Source: Bradyrhizobium hipponense (GTDB lineage: Bacteria; Pseudomonadota; Alphaproteobacteria; Rhizobiales; Xanthobacteraceae). Taken from it: 47,972 bases of DNA. Shown here one piece after another: positions 1 through 7,746 of the stretch. The translations under genes were made by a program, and so were the position numbers. How positions within the stretch are numbered: position 1 is the first letter of the stretch; every line of letters begins with the position of its first letter. The stretch is taken from contig NZ_VSTH01000092.1 in the NCBI RefSeq assembly GCF_008123965.1, positions 1 through 47,972 on the forward strand. The letters are read 5' to 3'. The notes beneath the pieces were generated by a model, which ran no database searches, was not told where the DNA came from, and saw only the letters and a program-made list of their open reading frames with translations.

Positions 1-78
1 TTAGCGAAGCGTAACCCACCGCTGTTTGTCTTCGCGGACGCGAAAGAGGTGGGTTACGCCTTCGGCTAACCCACCCTA
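1..78. repeat. Palindromic intergenic repeat (GTAACCCACC family), probably cut by the window edge
   Basis: The arms GTAACCCACC (11-20) and GGTGGGTTAC (48-57) are perfect inverse complements. A further TAACCCACCCTAC follows at 66-78. The element lies just upstream of the cupin gene. It resembles the GTAGGGTGGG element at 17323-17414 in sequence style. Elements like this are dispersed in Bradyrhizobium-type genomes (from memory). Confidence 0.6.
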
Positions 79-131
79 CCAAACTCGTTTCTGTGCTAGC
101 CTCTCCGCATAACAACAACGGGAGGCGGCCC

Positions 132-677
132 ATGGCCAAGAAGGCAAAATCGGCCAAGAAGGCAAAATCGCGCAGCGCGGCACAGGCCGCGGTGAAGAAG
201 CGGAGTGGCACCAAGGCCGCGGCGCGATCATCGGCACGCAAAGCGGTGAAGGCAAAGGCTCGCACCGTCTCACCGAAGAAAACCGCGCGGCGCAAGCAGC
301 GCATCGCGATCAGCCATCACCGCGAGGAAGACTTCAAGGCCGACGGCCTGCGCACGTACGCCAAATATCGCGACCTCGGCATTGCCGACGCGACGCATGG
401 GCTGGCGCGGGCGCACGTGATCCGCCTGCAGGGCCCGTGCAATCCGGCCGAAGTCTCAAAGCTGCACTTCCACGACGTCGACTTCCAGATGGTCTACGTG
501 CTCAAGGGCTGGGTGAAGACCTACATGGACGGCCAGGGCGAGACGCTGATGAAAGAAGGCAGCGCCTGGACCCAGCCGCCGAAGATCAAGCACATGATTT
601 TGGATTATTCGGATGATGTCGAACTGCTAGAGGTGATTTTGCCGGCGGAGTTCAAGACGGTGGAGCTAACGGCGTAA
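132..677 (+). CDS. Cupin-fold protein with histone H1-like Lys/Ala-rich N-terminal tail
   Basis: A 181-residue protein in two parts. Residues 1-55 are almost only Lys, Ala, Arg and Ser (KKAKSAKKAKS and similar), like the tails of histone H1 or bacterial AlgP/HU-tail proteins, and are probably disordered and nucleic-acid binding. Residues about 85-175 form a single small beta-barrel cupin: the signature KLHFHDVDFQMVYVLKG holds His112 and His114 as likely metal ligands, and GEGSAW-like turns follow. The start is the ATG with GGAGG at 121-125; an upstream in-frame ATG at 93 has no ribosome site. An 18-bp unit is tandemly repeated at 135-152 and 153-170 and encodes AKKAKS twice. No enzymatic function can be assigned. 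The cupin call is firm; a role at DNA is inference. Confidence 0.85.
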   Translation: MAKKAKSAKKAKSRSAAQAAVKKRSGTKAAARSSARKAVKAKARTVSPKKTARRKQRIAISHHREEDFKADGLRTYAKYRDLGIADATHGLARAHVIRLQGPCNPAEVSKLHFHDVDFQMVYVLKGWVKTYMDGQGETLMKEGSAWTQPPKIKHMILDYSDDVELLEVILPAEFKTVELTA

Positions 678-687
678 GTCTTTCCGT

Positions 688-776
688 CGTCATTGCGAGG
701 AGCCCTTAGCGACGAAGCAATCCAGACTGCTTCCGCGGATACATTTCTGGATTGCTTCGCTTCGCTCGCAATGACG
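688..776. repeat. Palindromic repeat, type A (CGTCATTGCGAG...CTCGCAATGACG)
   Basis: Perfect terminal arms CGTCATTGCGAG / CTCGCAATGACG with an internal GAAGCAATCCAGA...TCTGGATTGCTTC pair. The same element occurs at 6851, 13780, 15619, 22697 and 41865. It directly follows the cupin stop codon and could fold as an mRNA 3' hairpin. Confidence 0.9.
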
Positions 777-784
777 AGTTACTT

Positions 785-872
785 GTAGCCCGGATGGAGC
801 GCAGCGAAATCCGGGACAGTGCGTCCGTTGCAGGCGGTCTTCCCGGATTGCGCTTCGCTCCATCCGGGCTAC
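785..872. repeat. Palindromic repeat, type D (GTAGCCCGGATGGAGCG...)
   Basis: The left arm GTAGCCCGGATGGAGCGCAG is complementary to the right-hand CGCTTCGCTCCATCCGGGCTAC with minor mismatches. It is the only copy of this family in the window and adjoins the nucleoside-transporter remnant. Confidence 0.85.
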
Positions 873-878
873 GGGTGC

Positions 879-973
879 CTACGCCAACACCCCCACGATC
901 GCCCCCATCAGACACGTCGTCAGCGTGCCCGACACGATCGACTTCAGCCCGAGCGCGTTGATCTCCTCGCGGC
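879..973 (-). pseudogene. Remnant: 3' end of a nucleoside-transporter gene (partial duplicate of 4185-4279)
   Basis: This stretch matches the last 31 or so codons of the intact transporter gene at 4185-5435 in the same orientation and at a constant offset of 3306. 888-962 is identical to 4194-4268; single mismatches at 963 and 971 follow, and similarity stops near 973. The stop codon (CTA on the plus strand) is conserved in register at 879-881, but the codons next to it differ (final residue Ala here, Ser in the intact gene). So it is a diverged homologous gene end, not a recent exact copy. No start or body of the gene is present. Confidence 0.85.
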
Positions 974-1001
974 GATCTCACGGCATTGCCGGATCGGCCG
1001 A

Positions 1002-1922
1002 CTATCGCTCAAGATAGCCCAGTTCTTCGCTCATGACCTTGCGCGCATATTCGCCAAAGACATCGATCAACCGGCCGCGCGCGGCATAGGGCGGATAGAG
1101 CAGCGCGATCGTGACGGGAACAGCAGGGTTGAAGGGGCGCGCAATCAGGGCCGCGCCAGAGCTCTCGTCATGCGCGGCAATCGGGTTGATAATGCTGATG
1201 CCGAGACCCGCGGCGACCAGGGCACAAACGGATGCGCCCAGATCGGTCTCGGCAACGACGCGGCGCGTGACGCCGGCCTGCGTGAAGATCGTATCGATGC
1301 GATCGTGGAGCGGACTCCCCGTGGCGAAGGAGATGAAGGCCTCATTGGCGAAATCGGCAGGGCGCAGCGTCTTCTTCTGCGCAAGACAATGCGCCTTCGG
1401 CATGATCGCGACGCAACGGGTCTTGAGCACCGGCTCGACATGCACTCCCGCAACCTCGCCGTAGAGCATCGCGAGCCCGGTGTCGCAAAGCCCGGAATTG
1501 ACCCAGTCGTGCACGGCGCTCGCCGTGCCGGATCGGATCGAGATCATCACATGCGGATAATCAACCTTGAAGCGCGCCGCGATGCGCGTCAGCAGGCCGC
1601 CGGCCAAGCGCGGCATCGCCGCAACGCTTAGCCGACCCATGCCGAACGAGCGGATGCTGGCTGCGCTGGCCTCCAGTCCCGCCAGGCCAATGAAAGTCTT
1701 CTCGACCTCCTGGAAAAAGCGCGATCCGTCCACGGTGGGACGGAGACGGCCGCCACTGCGGTCGAACAGCGGGAATTGCGTGATCGCCTCCAACTGTCCG
1801 ATCAGGCGGCTGATCTGGGGTTGCGAGGTATGCATGCGCTGAGCCGCCTGCGTCATCGATCCCGTCACGAAGACCGCCCGAAAAGCCTCCACATGCTTCA
1901 AGCCCATGCGTCTGGTGGCCAT
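1002..1922 (-). CDS. LysR-family transcriptional regulator
   Basis: 306 residues, the normal LTTR length. The N-terminal winged helix-turn-helix (about residues 5-65) shows LKHVEAFRAVF, GSMTQAAQRMHTSQPQISR and the recognition-helix follow-on LFDRSGGRLRPT. The rest is a periplasmic-binding-protein-like effector domain. The start ATG at 1922 was chosen because it leaves only a few residues before the HTH; longer starts at 1961 and 1994 would overlap the promoter of the divergent gene. None has a strong ribosome site. It is transcribed away from the binding protein at 2079, the classic arrangement for an LTTR controlling its neighbour, so it probably regulates the binding-protein/aldolase pair. 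The ligand is unknown. Confidence 0.9.
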   Translation of the reverse strand: MATRRMGLKHVEAFRAVFVTGSMTQAAQRMHTSQPQISRLIGQLEAITQFPLFDRSGGRLRPTVDGSRFFQEVEKTFIGLAGLEASAASIRSFGMGRLSVAAMPRLAGGLLTRIAARFKVDYPHVMISIRSGTASAVHDWVNSGLCDTGLAMLYGEVAGVHVEPVLKTRCVAIMPKAHCLAQKKTLRPADFANEAFISFATGSPLHDRIDTIFTQAGVTRRVVAETDLGASVCALVAAGLGISIINPIAAHDESSGAALIARPFNPAVPVTIALLYPPYAARGRLIDVFGEYARKVMSEELGYLER

Positions 1923-1974
1923 ATCAAATCCGTATAGGGGAGTGTGAAACTGGAATTTCATCAGATCGGGCTTT

Positions 1975-1988
1975 TGGACGATAGTCCA
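1975..1988. promoter_or_regulatory. Candidate LysR operator dyad
   Basis: The perfect dyad TGGAC-GATA-GTCCA lies in the 156-bp divergent gap between the LysR gene and the binding-protein gene. LTTR sites are usually T-N11-A dyads in this position; this one is one base longer, so assignment is tentative. Confidence 0.35.
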
Positions 1989-2078
1989 GAGCATGAAGCT
2001 GTTCGCACGGAGCTGTCCTGTCGTTGCTCACGCAGCGCGGACGGCGTCACGGACATTCGCGAAGAAAAAGGGGACGAC

Positions 2079-2999
2079 ATGAAAGCGACGACGATCAAGG
2101 CACTCGCCGCGGCGACCGTCGCTGCAGGTCTTCTTTCCGGCGAGGCCATGGCCCAGGGCGCGAGCAGGCTGGACAAGATCCGCGAGAACGGCTCGATCAC
2201 ATTGGGATATCCCGAGACCTCGGTGCCCTTCGCCTATCTCGACGGCAACCAGAAGCCGGTCGGCTATACTGTGGAAATCTGTGAACGGGTGGTGCAGGCG
2301 ATCAAGACGGCCCTCAAGCTCCCCAAGCTCGAGATTCGCTATAACCCCATAACCTCGGCGACACGTATTCAGCTGCTCGCCAACGGGACGATCGACCTCG
2401 AATGCGGCAACACGACCAACAATGTCGAGCGGCATAAGCTCGTCGCCTTTGCGCCCACCACCTTCGTCGCGCAGGTCGTCCTCGTCGCGCGCAAGGATGG
2501 CGGGGTCGATGTTAACGACCCGGCTTCGTTTCGCGGCAAGGCCATTGCCGCCCAAGCCGGCGGCCAGACTTTCAAGGTAATTACGCAGATCAATGCCAGG
2601 AACAATCTTGGCATCACGGTCGTGCCGGCCAAGGACACCGCCGAGACCTTCTTGCTGGTGTCGACGGGCCGGGTGGCCGGCACAGCCAACGATGACGGTC
2701 TCGCCTATGCCACGGTCGCCTCGGCCAGGACGCCGGATGACTTCCTGATCGGCAGCAGGAGTCTCGAGATGGCGCCCTACGGCATCGTCGAACCCAAGGA
2801 TGATCCTGCTTTCAAGAAGATGGTCGACGAGGCCGTGATCGACCTGATGAAGAGCGGACAGATTGCGGCGCTCTACGACAAATACTTCAATTCACCAATC
2901 CCGCCGCACGGTCTCAACCTGAAATTTCCGATGGGCGCCGCCCTCAAGCGCGCGCTGGCCAACCCGACCGATTCCGGCGACCCGGCAGTCTACGAATGA
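2079..2999 (+). CDS. Periplasmic amino-acid-binding protein (GltI-like, SBP family 3), orphan
   Basis: 306 residues. A Sec signal peptide (positive MKATTIK, then a hydrophobic Ala/Leu core) ends at AMA-QG near residue 25. The mature part is a two-lobe family-3 solute receptor: ITLGYPETSVPFAYLDGNQKPVGY is followed by the ligand-pocket region LANGTIDLECGNTTNN and by AAQAGGQT in lobe 2. Best resemblance is to glutamate/aspartate receptors (inference). The start is supported by AAAAAGGGGA just upstream. No permease or ATPase gene is adjacent, so it must share a transporter encoded elsewhere or act as a sensor. The threonine-aldolase gene begins 27 bp downstream and is probably in the same operon. 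Confidence 0.9.
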   Translation: MKATTIKALAAATVAAGLLSGEAMAQGASRLDKIRENGSITLGYPETSVPFAYLDGNQKPVGYTVEICERVVQAIKTALKLPKLEIRYNPITSATRIQLLANGTIDLECGNTTNNVERHKLVAFAPTTFVAQVVLVARKDGGVDVNDPASFRGKAIAAQAGGQTFKVITQINARNNLGITVVPAKDTAETFLLVSTGRVAGTANDDGLAYATVASARTPDDFLIGSRSLEMAPYGIVEPKDDPAFKKMVDEAVIDLMKSGQIAALYDKYFNSPIPPHGLNLKFPMGAALKRALANPTDSGDPAVYE

Positions 3000-3026
3000 C
3001 ACGCCAAGTGCAGTAGAGGTCCGGCA

Positions 3027-4097
3027 ATGGCACATCAACACGAGACGAACTCGGCGGGCGCAGAGTTGCTGCCCATCGACCTGCGCAGCGATACGATCAC
3101 CAAGCCGACCGAAGCAATGTATGCCCGCATGGCCTCGGCGCCGCTCGGTGATGACGGGCTGGACGGTGACCCCACGGTGCAGGAGCTGGAGGCCGTCGCA
3201 GCTGCGGCGTTGGGCAAGGACACCGGCCTGTTTGTGCCGAGCTGCACCATGGCCAATCTGTTGGCGACGCTGGCGCAGTCGCAGCGCGGCGAGCAGATCG
3301 TGCTGGAAGCGAATGCCCATATGTACATCTCCGAACGGGGGGCGGCGACGTTTACAGGGCAGTTCTACCTCGCCATTGCCGGTAGCGACGGCGCGATGGA
3401 CCTGAATTTGCTGGAAGACGCCTTGCAGGGCGAAGGGCTCAAGCTCAGGACCGCCCTTGTCGCGATGGAAACCTCGCACAACAACGCAAGCGGCGCCGTG
3501 CTGCCGCTGGAGCATATGCAGGCGGTGCACGCCATGGCCTCGGCTCGCGGCGTCCCGGTGCATCTCGATGGCGCGCGGCTCTTCAACGCCGCGGTCGCCC
3601 TTGAAACAGCGCCGGCCGAGGTTGCGAGATATTGCGACACGGTCTCTCTGTGTCTGTCGAAAGGCCTGAGCGCACCCGCCGGTGCTGTGCTCGCCGGGCC
3701 GCGCGTCGTGATCGACCGGAGCCGCAGGTTTCGCCGCATGCTGGGAGGCACGCAGCGCCAGATCGGCATCCTGGCTGCCGCCGGCCTGGAGGCGGTTCAG
3801 GTCATGGGTGCGCGTCTGGGCGAGGACCACCGGCGTGCGCGAAGCTTGAGTGATGCGCTGAACGCGATCAATCCAAAGCTCAGCGCGACAATCCCGCAGA
3901 CGAATATCGTGCAGGTCGATGTCTCGCTCTCCGGGCGCGACAGCGCCGCGTGGTCGGGGGCGCTTGAGAAGGCGGGCCTGAGGGCGAGGCCTTGGGGTCG
4001 GAATCGCTTGCGCTGTGTGACCCATCGCCATATCGATGATGCCGATATCGATCGCGCTGTCGCCGCATTTCGCACCGTGGCTGGAGTTTTGGCTTAG
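3027..4097 (+). CDS. Threonine aldolase / beta-eliminating lyase family PLP enzyme
   Basis: 356 residues, the usual length for low-specificity L-threonine aldolases (fold type I PLP). The family opening is present as LRSDTITKPT (19-28). Asp181 in HLDGARLFNAA pairs with the PLP pyridine nitrogen, and Lys212 in SLCLSKGLSAPAG is the Schiff-base lysine. Expected chemistry is reversible cleavage of L-threonine or another beta-hydroxy amino acid to glycine and an aldehyde, in the cytoplasm. AGAGGT lies 7 bp before the ATG. Its pairing with an amino-acid receptor and LysR regulator suggests use of an imported beta-hydroxy amino acid, but the exact substrate cannot be read from sequence. Confidence 0.9.
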   Translation: MAHQHETNSAGAELLPIDLRSDTITKPTEAMYARMASAPLGDDGLDGDPTVQELEAVAAAALGKDTGLFVPSCTMANLLATLAQSQRGEQIVLEANAHMYISERGAATFTGQFYLAIAGSDGAMDLNLLEDALQGEGLKLRTALVAMETSHNNASGAVLPLEHMQAVHAMASARGVPVHLDGARLFNAAVALETAPAEVARYCDTVSLCLSKGLSAPAGAVLAGPRVVIDRSRRFRRMLGGTQRQIGILAAAGLEAVQVMGARLGEDHRRARSLSDALNAINPKLSATIPQTNIVQVDVSLSGRDSAAWSGALEKAGLRARPWGRNRLRCVTHRHIDDADIDRAVAAFRTVAGVLA

Positions 4098-4184
4098 AGC
4101 ATCCGCCGATGTGAACGAACCGAAAGCGGTTTCCCAACCGTCGCGACACACTACCCGCGCCCCTGGAAGGACCGCGGCTGCGCA

Positions 4185-5435
4185 CTAGCTGAGCACCCCC
4201 ACGATCGCCCCCATCAGACACGTCGTCAGCGTGCCCGACACGATCGACTTCAGCCCGAGCGCGTTGATTTCCTCGCGCCGTTCCGGCGCCATCACCCCTA
4301 AGCCGCCGATCATGATGCCGAGGCTGGCGAAATTGGCGAAGCCGCACATCGCATAGAGCATGATCAGCCGCGAGCGCGCATCGAGCGTGTCCGGTCCGAG
4401 TTTCGACAGGTCGACATAGGCGATCAGTTCGTTGAGCACGGTCTTGGTGCCCATCAGGCTGCCGGCCGTCACCGCCTGATCCCAGGGCAATCCCATCAGC
4501 CAGCACACCGGCGCCATCACGAGGCCAAGCAGACGCTGCAGCGAGATCGCAGCGCCACCAATATTCGGCAGCAGGCCGAGGATGGCATTGACGAGATAGA
4601 CCAGCGCCACCAGCACCAGCAGCATGGCGACGATGTTGATCAGCAGCTCGATTCCTGCGCTGGTCCCTTTCACGATCGCATCCATCGTGCTGGAGACGTT
4701 CATTTCGGGATCTTCCAACGCGCCGCCGGTACGCTTGTCTGAGGTTTCCGGCACCATGATCAGGCTGACGAGGATTGCAGCCGGCGCGCCCAGCACCGAG
4801 GCGATGACGAAATGCGCGGCGGCATCTGGAATCAGCGGCGCCAGCAGCGTCGCATAGAGCACCAGCACCGTGCCGGCGATGCCGGCCATGCCGCCGGTCA
4901 TCACCAGGAACAGCTCGCTGCGCGTCATCTGCGCCAGATATGGCCGGATGAACAGCGGGGCCTCGACCATGCCGAGAAAGATGTTGGCGGCGGTCGATAG
5001 ACCCACAGCGCCGCCGACCCCGAGCGTGCGTTCGAGCAGCCAGGCCATTCCGCGCACGACCGGCGGCAGCACCCGCCAGTAGAACAGCAGCGTTGTCAGC
5101 ACGCTCATCACCAGCACGATCGGCAGCGCCTGGAACGCCAGGATGAAATCGGCGCCCGGCGTCTTCAGATCGAACGGCAGGGGGCCGCCGCCGATATAGC
5201 CGAACACGAAGGAGGAGCCGGCGCGCGAGGCCGCCGAGATCGCGCCGACCGCATCGTTGATGGCACCGAAGGCATGCGCGACGACGGGCAGCTTCAACAG
5301 GACGAACGCGGTGACGAAGGTGACGACAAGACCGATCGCGGCCTGACGGGCCGAGACCTTGCGGCGATTCTCCGCCAGCGCCCAGGCGATCAGTAGCAAT
5401 GCGAAAATGCCGAGTGCCGATTGCAGGCGCAGCAT
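4185..5435 (-). CDS. Concentrative nucleoside transporter (NupC/CNT family)
   Basis: 416 residues, full length for bacterial CNT proteins, with many hydrophobic helices. Family signatures include the EAPLFIRPYL region, the tract GTKTVLNELIAYVDLS and the C-terminal CGFANFASLGIMIGGLG, which are substrate- and ion-binding parts of the CNT core. It couples nucleoside uptake to an H+ or Na+ gradient across the inner membrane. The last 31 or so codons are duplicated at 879-973, so this gene borders an apparent insertion. It is convergent with the aldolase gene, 87 bp away. Specificity (pyrimidine versus purine) is not assignable. Confidence 0.92.
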   Translation of the reverse strand: MLRLQSALGIFALLLIAWALAENRRKVSARQAAIGLVVTFVTAFVLLKLPVVAHAFGAINDAVGAISAASRAGSSFVFGYIGGGPLPFDLKTPGADFILAFQALPIVLVMSVLTTLLFYWRVLPPVVRGMAWLLERTLGVGGAVGLSTAANIFLGMVEAPLFIRPYLAQMTRSELFLVMTGGMAGIAGTVLVLYATLLAPLIPDAAAHFVIASVLGAPAAILVSLIMVPETSDKRTGGALEDPEMNVSSTMDAIVKGTSAGIELLINIVAMLLVLVALVYLVNAILGLLPNIGGAAISLQRLLGLVMAPVCWLMGLPWDQAVTAGSLMGTKTVLNELIAYVDLSKLGPDTLDARSRLIMLYAMCGFANFASLGIMIGGLGVMAPERREEINALGLKSIVSGTLTTCLMGAIVGVLS

Positions 5436-5579
5436 GATGTCCCCAAACCCTCAATGATTATGGCCGCGCGTGCGTTGCAAACGCAATGCCGGGAAAGCAG
5501 GGAAACGTCCCGCTGTTGACAAGCAGCCCCGTCTCGGCCACGCGGGGCGCATTGACATCAGGAGGCGGATGGTCCGCGC

Positions 5580-6833
5580 GTGACCAACGAGGCAATGCCA
5601 GAGCAGCCAGTTTCAGCGAATCCGCCGGTCAGCGCCCGCGTGCTCCTCGCCCACCGCGCCTTCCTGTTCTTCCTGCTTTCGCGCAACCTGTCGCGCTTTT
5701 CCAGCCAGATCGCGGCGGTCGCGATCGGCTGGCAGATCTACGAGCTCACCGGCTCGGCCTTCGACCTCGGCATGGTTGGCCTGGTGCAGTTCCTGCCCAC
5801 CGCGCTGCTGGTGTTCGTCGCCGGCCATGCCGCTGACCGCTATGAGCGCAAGCGCGTCGTCCAGCTCTGCCAGCTCGCGAATGCCGCAACCGCGCTCTAT
5901 CTCGCCGTCACCACCTATCTGGGCGCGGTCGGCGAGGTGCAGATTTTCGGAGCGAGCTTCGTGCTCGGCATTGCCGGCGCTTTCGAAAGCCCGACCACCG
6001 CGGCGCTGCTGCCGCTGATCGCGCCGCAAGGCTCGCTCCAGCGCGCAACAGCCGTCGCGAGCGGCGCGGCGCAGGTTGCGACCATCACCGGGCCGGCGCT
6101 CGGCGGCATCGCTTATGCGGTCGCGCCGCATCTGGCCTACGCCGCGATGGTGCTGTTCTGGATTGTTGGGATGATCCTGACCGGTTTCATCCGGCCGCGC
6201 CCGCAGGCCGTCGCCAAGGGTATGGTGGACGCGGACAATATCTTTGCCGGCGTTCGCTTCATCCGCGGCAATCGGGCGATCCTCGGCATCATCTCGCTCG
6301 ATTTGTTCGCGGTGCTGTTCGGCGGCGTCACCGCGCTGTTGCCGATCTATGCCCGCGACATCCTCCAGACCGGCCCGATGGGGCTCGGCATCCTGCGCGC
6401 TGCGCCGGCCGTCGGCGCGCTGGCGATGACCATGGTGCTGGCGCGTCACGCCATTTCGCGGCATATCGGACTGCGCATGTTCCAGGCCGTGATCGTGTTC
6501 GGGATTGCCACAATCGTGTTCGCGCTGTCGTCCTGGATGTGGCTGTCGGTGCTCTCGCTCGCCATCCTCGGTGCCGCCGATACGATCAGCGTCGTGATCC
6601 GTTTCTCGCTGGTGCAGCTCTCGACACCCGACGAGATGCGCGGCCGCGTCGGTGCGGTCAACTTCCTCTTCATCAACGCCTCGAACCAGCTCGGCCAGTT
6701 CGAAAGCGGGGTCGCGGCCGCGCTGCTCGGCGCCATGCCCGCCGCCGTGCTCGGCGGCGTCGCTACCGTCGCGGTGGCGCTGCTCTGGATGAAGCTGTTT
6801 CCGAGCCTGCGGCAGGTGGAGAGTTTGGAATAG
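5580..6833 (+). CDS. MFS transporter (EntS/MFS_3-like exporter)
   Basis: 417 residues with about 12 transmembrane helices. The loop 2-3 motif appears as GHAADRYERKRVVQ, and a repeated Gly-rich half follows (ISRHIGLRMFQ). The DEMRGRVGAVNFLFINASNQLGQFESG region is typical of the EntS-type MFS subgroup, which includes enterobactin and drug exporters. The likely start is GTG at 5580, 14 bases after a GGAGG, which is longer than usual; an ATG at 5595 is an alternative. The substrate is unknown and no siderophore genes are nearby. Confidence 0.9.
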   Translation: MTNEAMPEQPVSANPPVSARVLLAHRAFLFFLLSRNLSRFSSQIAAVAIGWQIYELTGSAFDLGMVGLVQFLPTALLVFVAGHAADRYERKRVVQLCQLANAATALYLAVTTYLGAVGEVQIFGASFVLGIAGAFESPTTAALLPLIAPQGSLQRATAVASGAAQVATITGPALGGIAYAVAPHLAYAAMVLFWIVGMILTGFIRPRPQAVAKGMVDADNIFAGVRFIRGNRAILGIISLDLFAVLFGGVTALLPIYARDILQTGPMGLGILRAAPAVGALAMTMVLARHAISRHIGLRMFQAVIVFGIATIVFALSSWMWLSVLSLAILGAADTISVVIRFSLVQLSTPDEMRGRVGAVNFLFINASNQLGQFESGVAAALLGAMPAAVLGGVATVAVALLWMKLFPSLRQVESLE

Positions 6834-6850
6834 GGCTACGCACTCTCCGC

Positions 6851-6937
6851 CGTCATTGCGAGGAGCTCTTGCGACGAAGCAATCCAGACTGTCTCCGCGG
6901 CAAGATTCTGGATTGCTTCGCTGCGCTCGCAATGACG
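6851..6937. repeat. Palindromic repeat, type A
   Basis: CGTCATTGCGAG at 6851 pairs with CTCGCAATGACG ending at 6937. It sits between the convergent MFS and SDR genes and may terminate both transcripts. Confidence 0.9.
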
Positions 6938-6961
6938 ATTGTGGAGGCGCCGCGTTTTTAT

Positions 6962-7720
6962 CTAGCCCCGTCCCACGAACGGCATCTTGGTTGCCATCAC
7001 CGTCATGAACAGCACGTTGGCGTCCAGCGGCAGGCCGGCCATGTAGGCGACGGCATCGCCGACCGCCTTGGCGTCCATCCGCGGCTCGTGCTTCATGGTG
7101 CCGTCGGCCTGCATCACGCCGGGGCCGGCGACCATGCGGTCGGTCATCGGCGTGGCCGCATTGCCGATGTCGACTTGGCCGACCGCGATGTCATACATGC
7201 GCCCGTCAAGGTTGGAGGCCCTGGTGAGGCCCGTGATGGCGTGCTTGGTCGAGGTGTAGGCTGCCGAGAACGGCCGCGGCGCGTGCGCCGAGATCGAGCC
7301 GTTGTTGATGATGCGGCCGCCGCGCGGGGTCTGGTCCTTCATGATGCGGAAGGCGTGCTGGGTGCACAGGAACGGGCCGGTCAGGTTGGTGTTCACCACC
7401 GCCTGCCACTGCTCGAGGCTCAGATCCTCGAAATTCACCGGCGGCGCGCCCATGCCGGCATTGTTGAAGAGCACATCCAGCCGGCCATAGGTCTGCGCCA
7501 CCTTGGCGAACAGCGCAGCGATCGAGCCGGGATCGGTCATGTCGGCGGAGACGCAAAGGCTCTTTCCTTCGGGGCCGAGCTTTGCAGTCTCCTCGAGCTT
7601 GTCCAGCCGGCGCCCCGTGAGCACCACGGTGAAGCCGGCGTTCATCAGCGCCAGTGCTGCCGCGCGCCCGACTCCGGTGCCGGCGCCCGTCACCACTGCG
7701 ATCTTGTTTGCTTCGCTCAT
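6962..7720 (-). CDS. Short-chain dehydrogenase/reductase (SDR)
   Basis: 252 residues, classical SDR length. The cofactor motif TGAGTGVG is at 11-18, NNAG at 86-89, and the catalytic Ser142, Tyr155 and Lys159 (in YTSTK) are all present. It is a soluble NAD(P)(H)-dependent oxidoreductase; TGRRLD after beta-strand 2 favours NADP. The gene starts 26 bp after the Anbu peptidase gene on the same strand, so it may be the last gene of that operon, although SDRs are not a regular part of Anbu clusters. Substrate unknown. Confidence 0.92.
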   Translation of the reverse strand: MSEANKIAVVTGAGTGVGRAAALALMNAGFTVVLTGRRLDKLEETAKLGPEGKSLCVSADMTDPGSIAALFAKVAQTYGRLDVLFNNAGMGAPPVNFEDLSLEQWQAVVNTNLTGPFLCTQHAFRIMKDQTPRGGRIINNGSISAHAPRPFSAAYTSTKHAITGLTRASNLDGRMYDIAVGQVDIGNAATPMTDRMVAGPGVMQADGTMKHEPRMDAKAVGDAVAYMAGLPLDANVLFMTVMATKMPFVGRG

Positions 7721-7746
7721 CGTTTCCTGCCTTTTCTCTTATGCTG

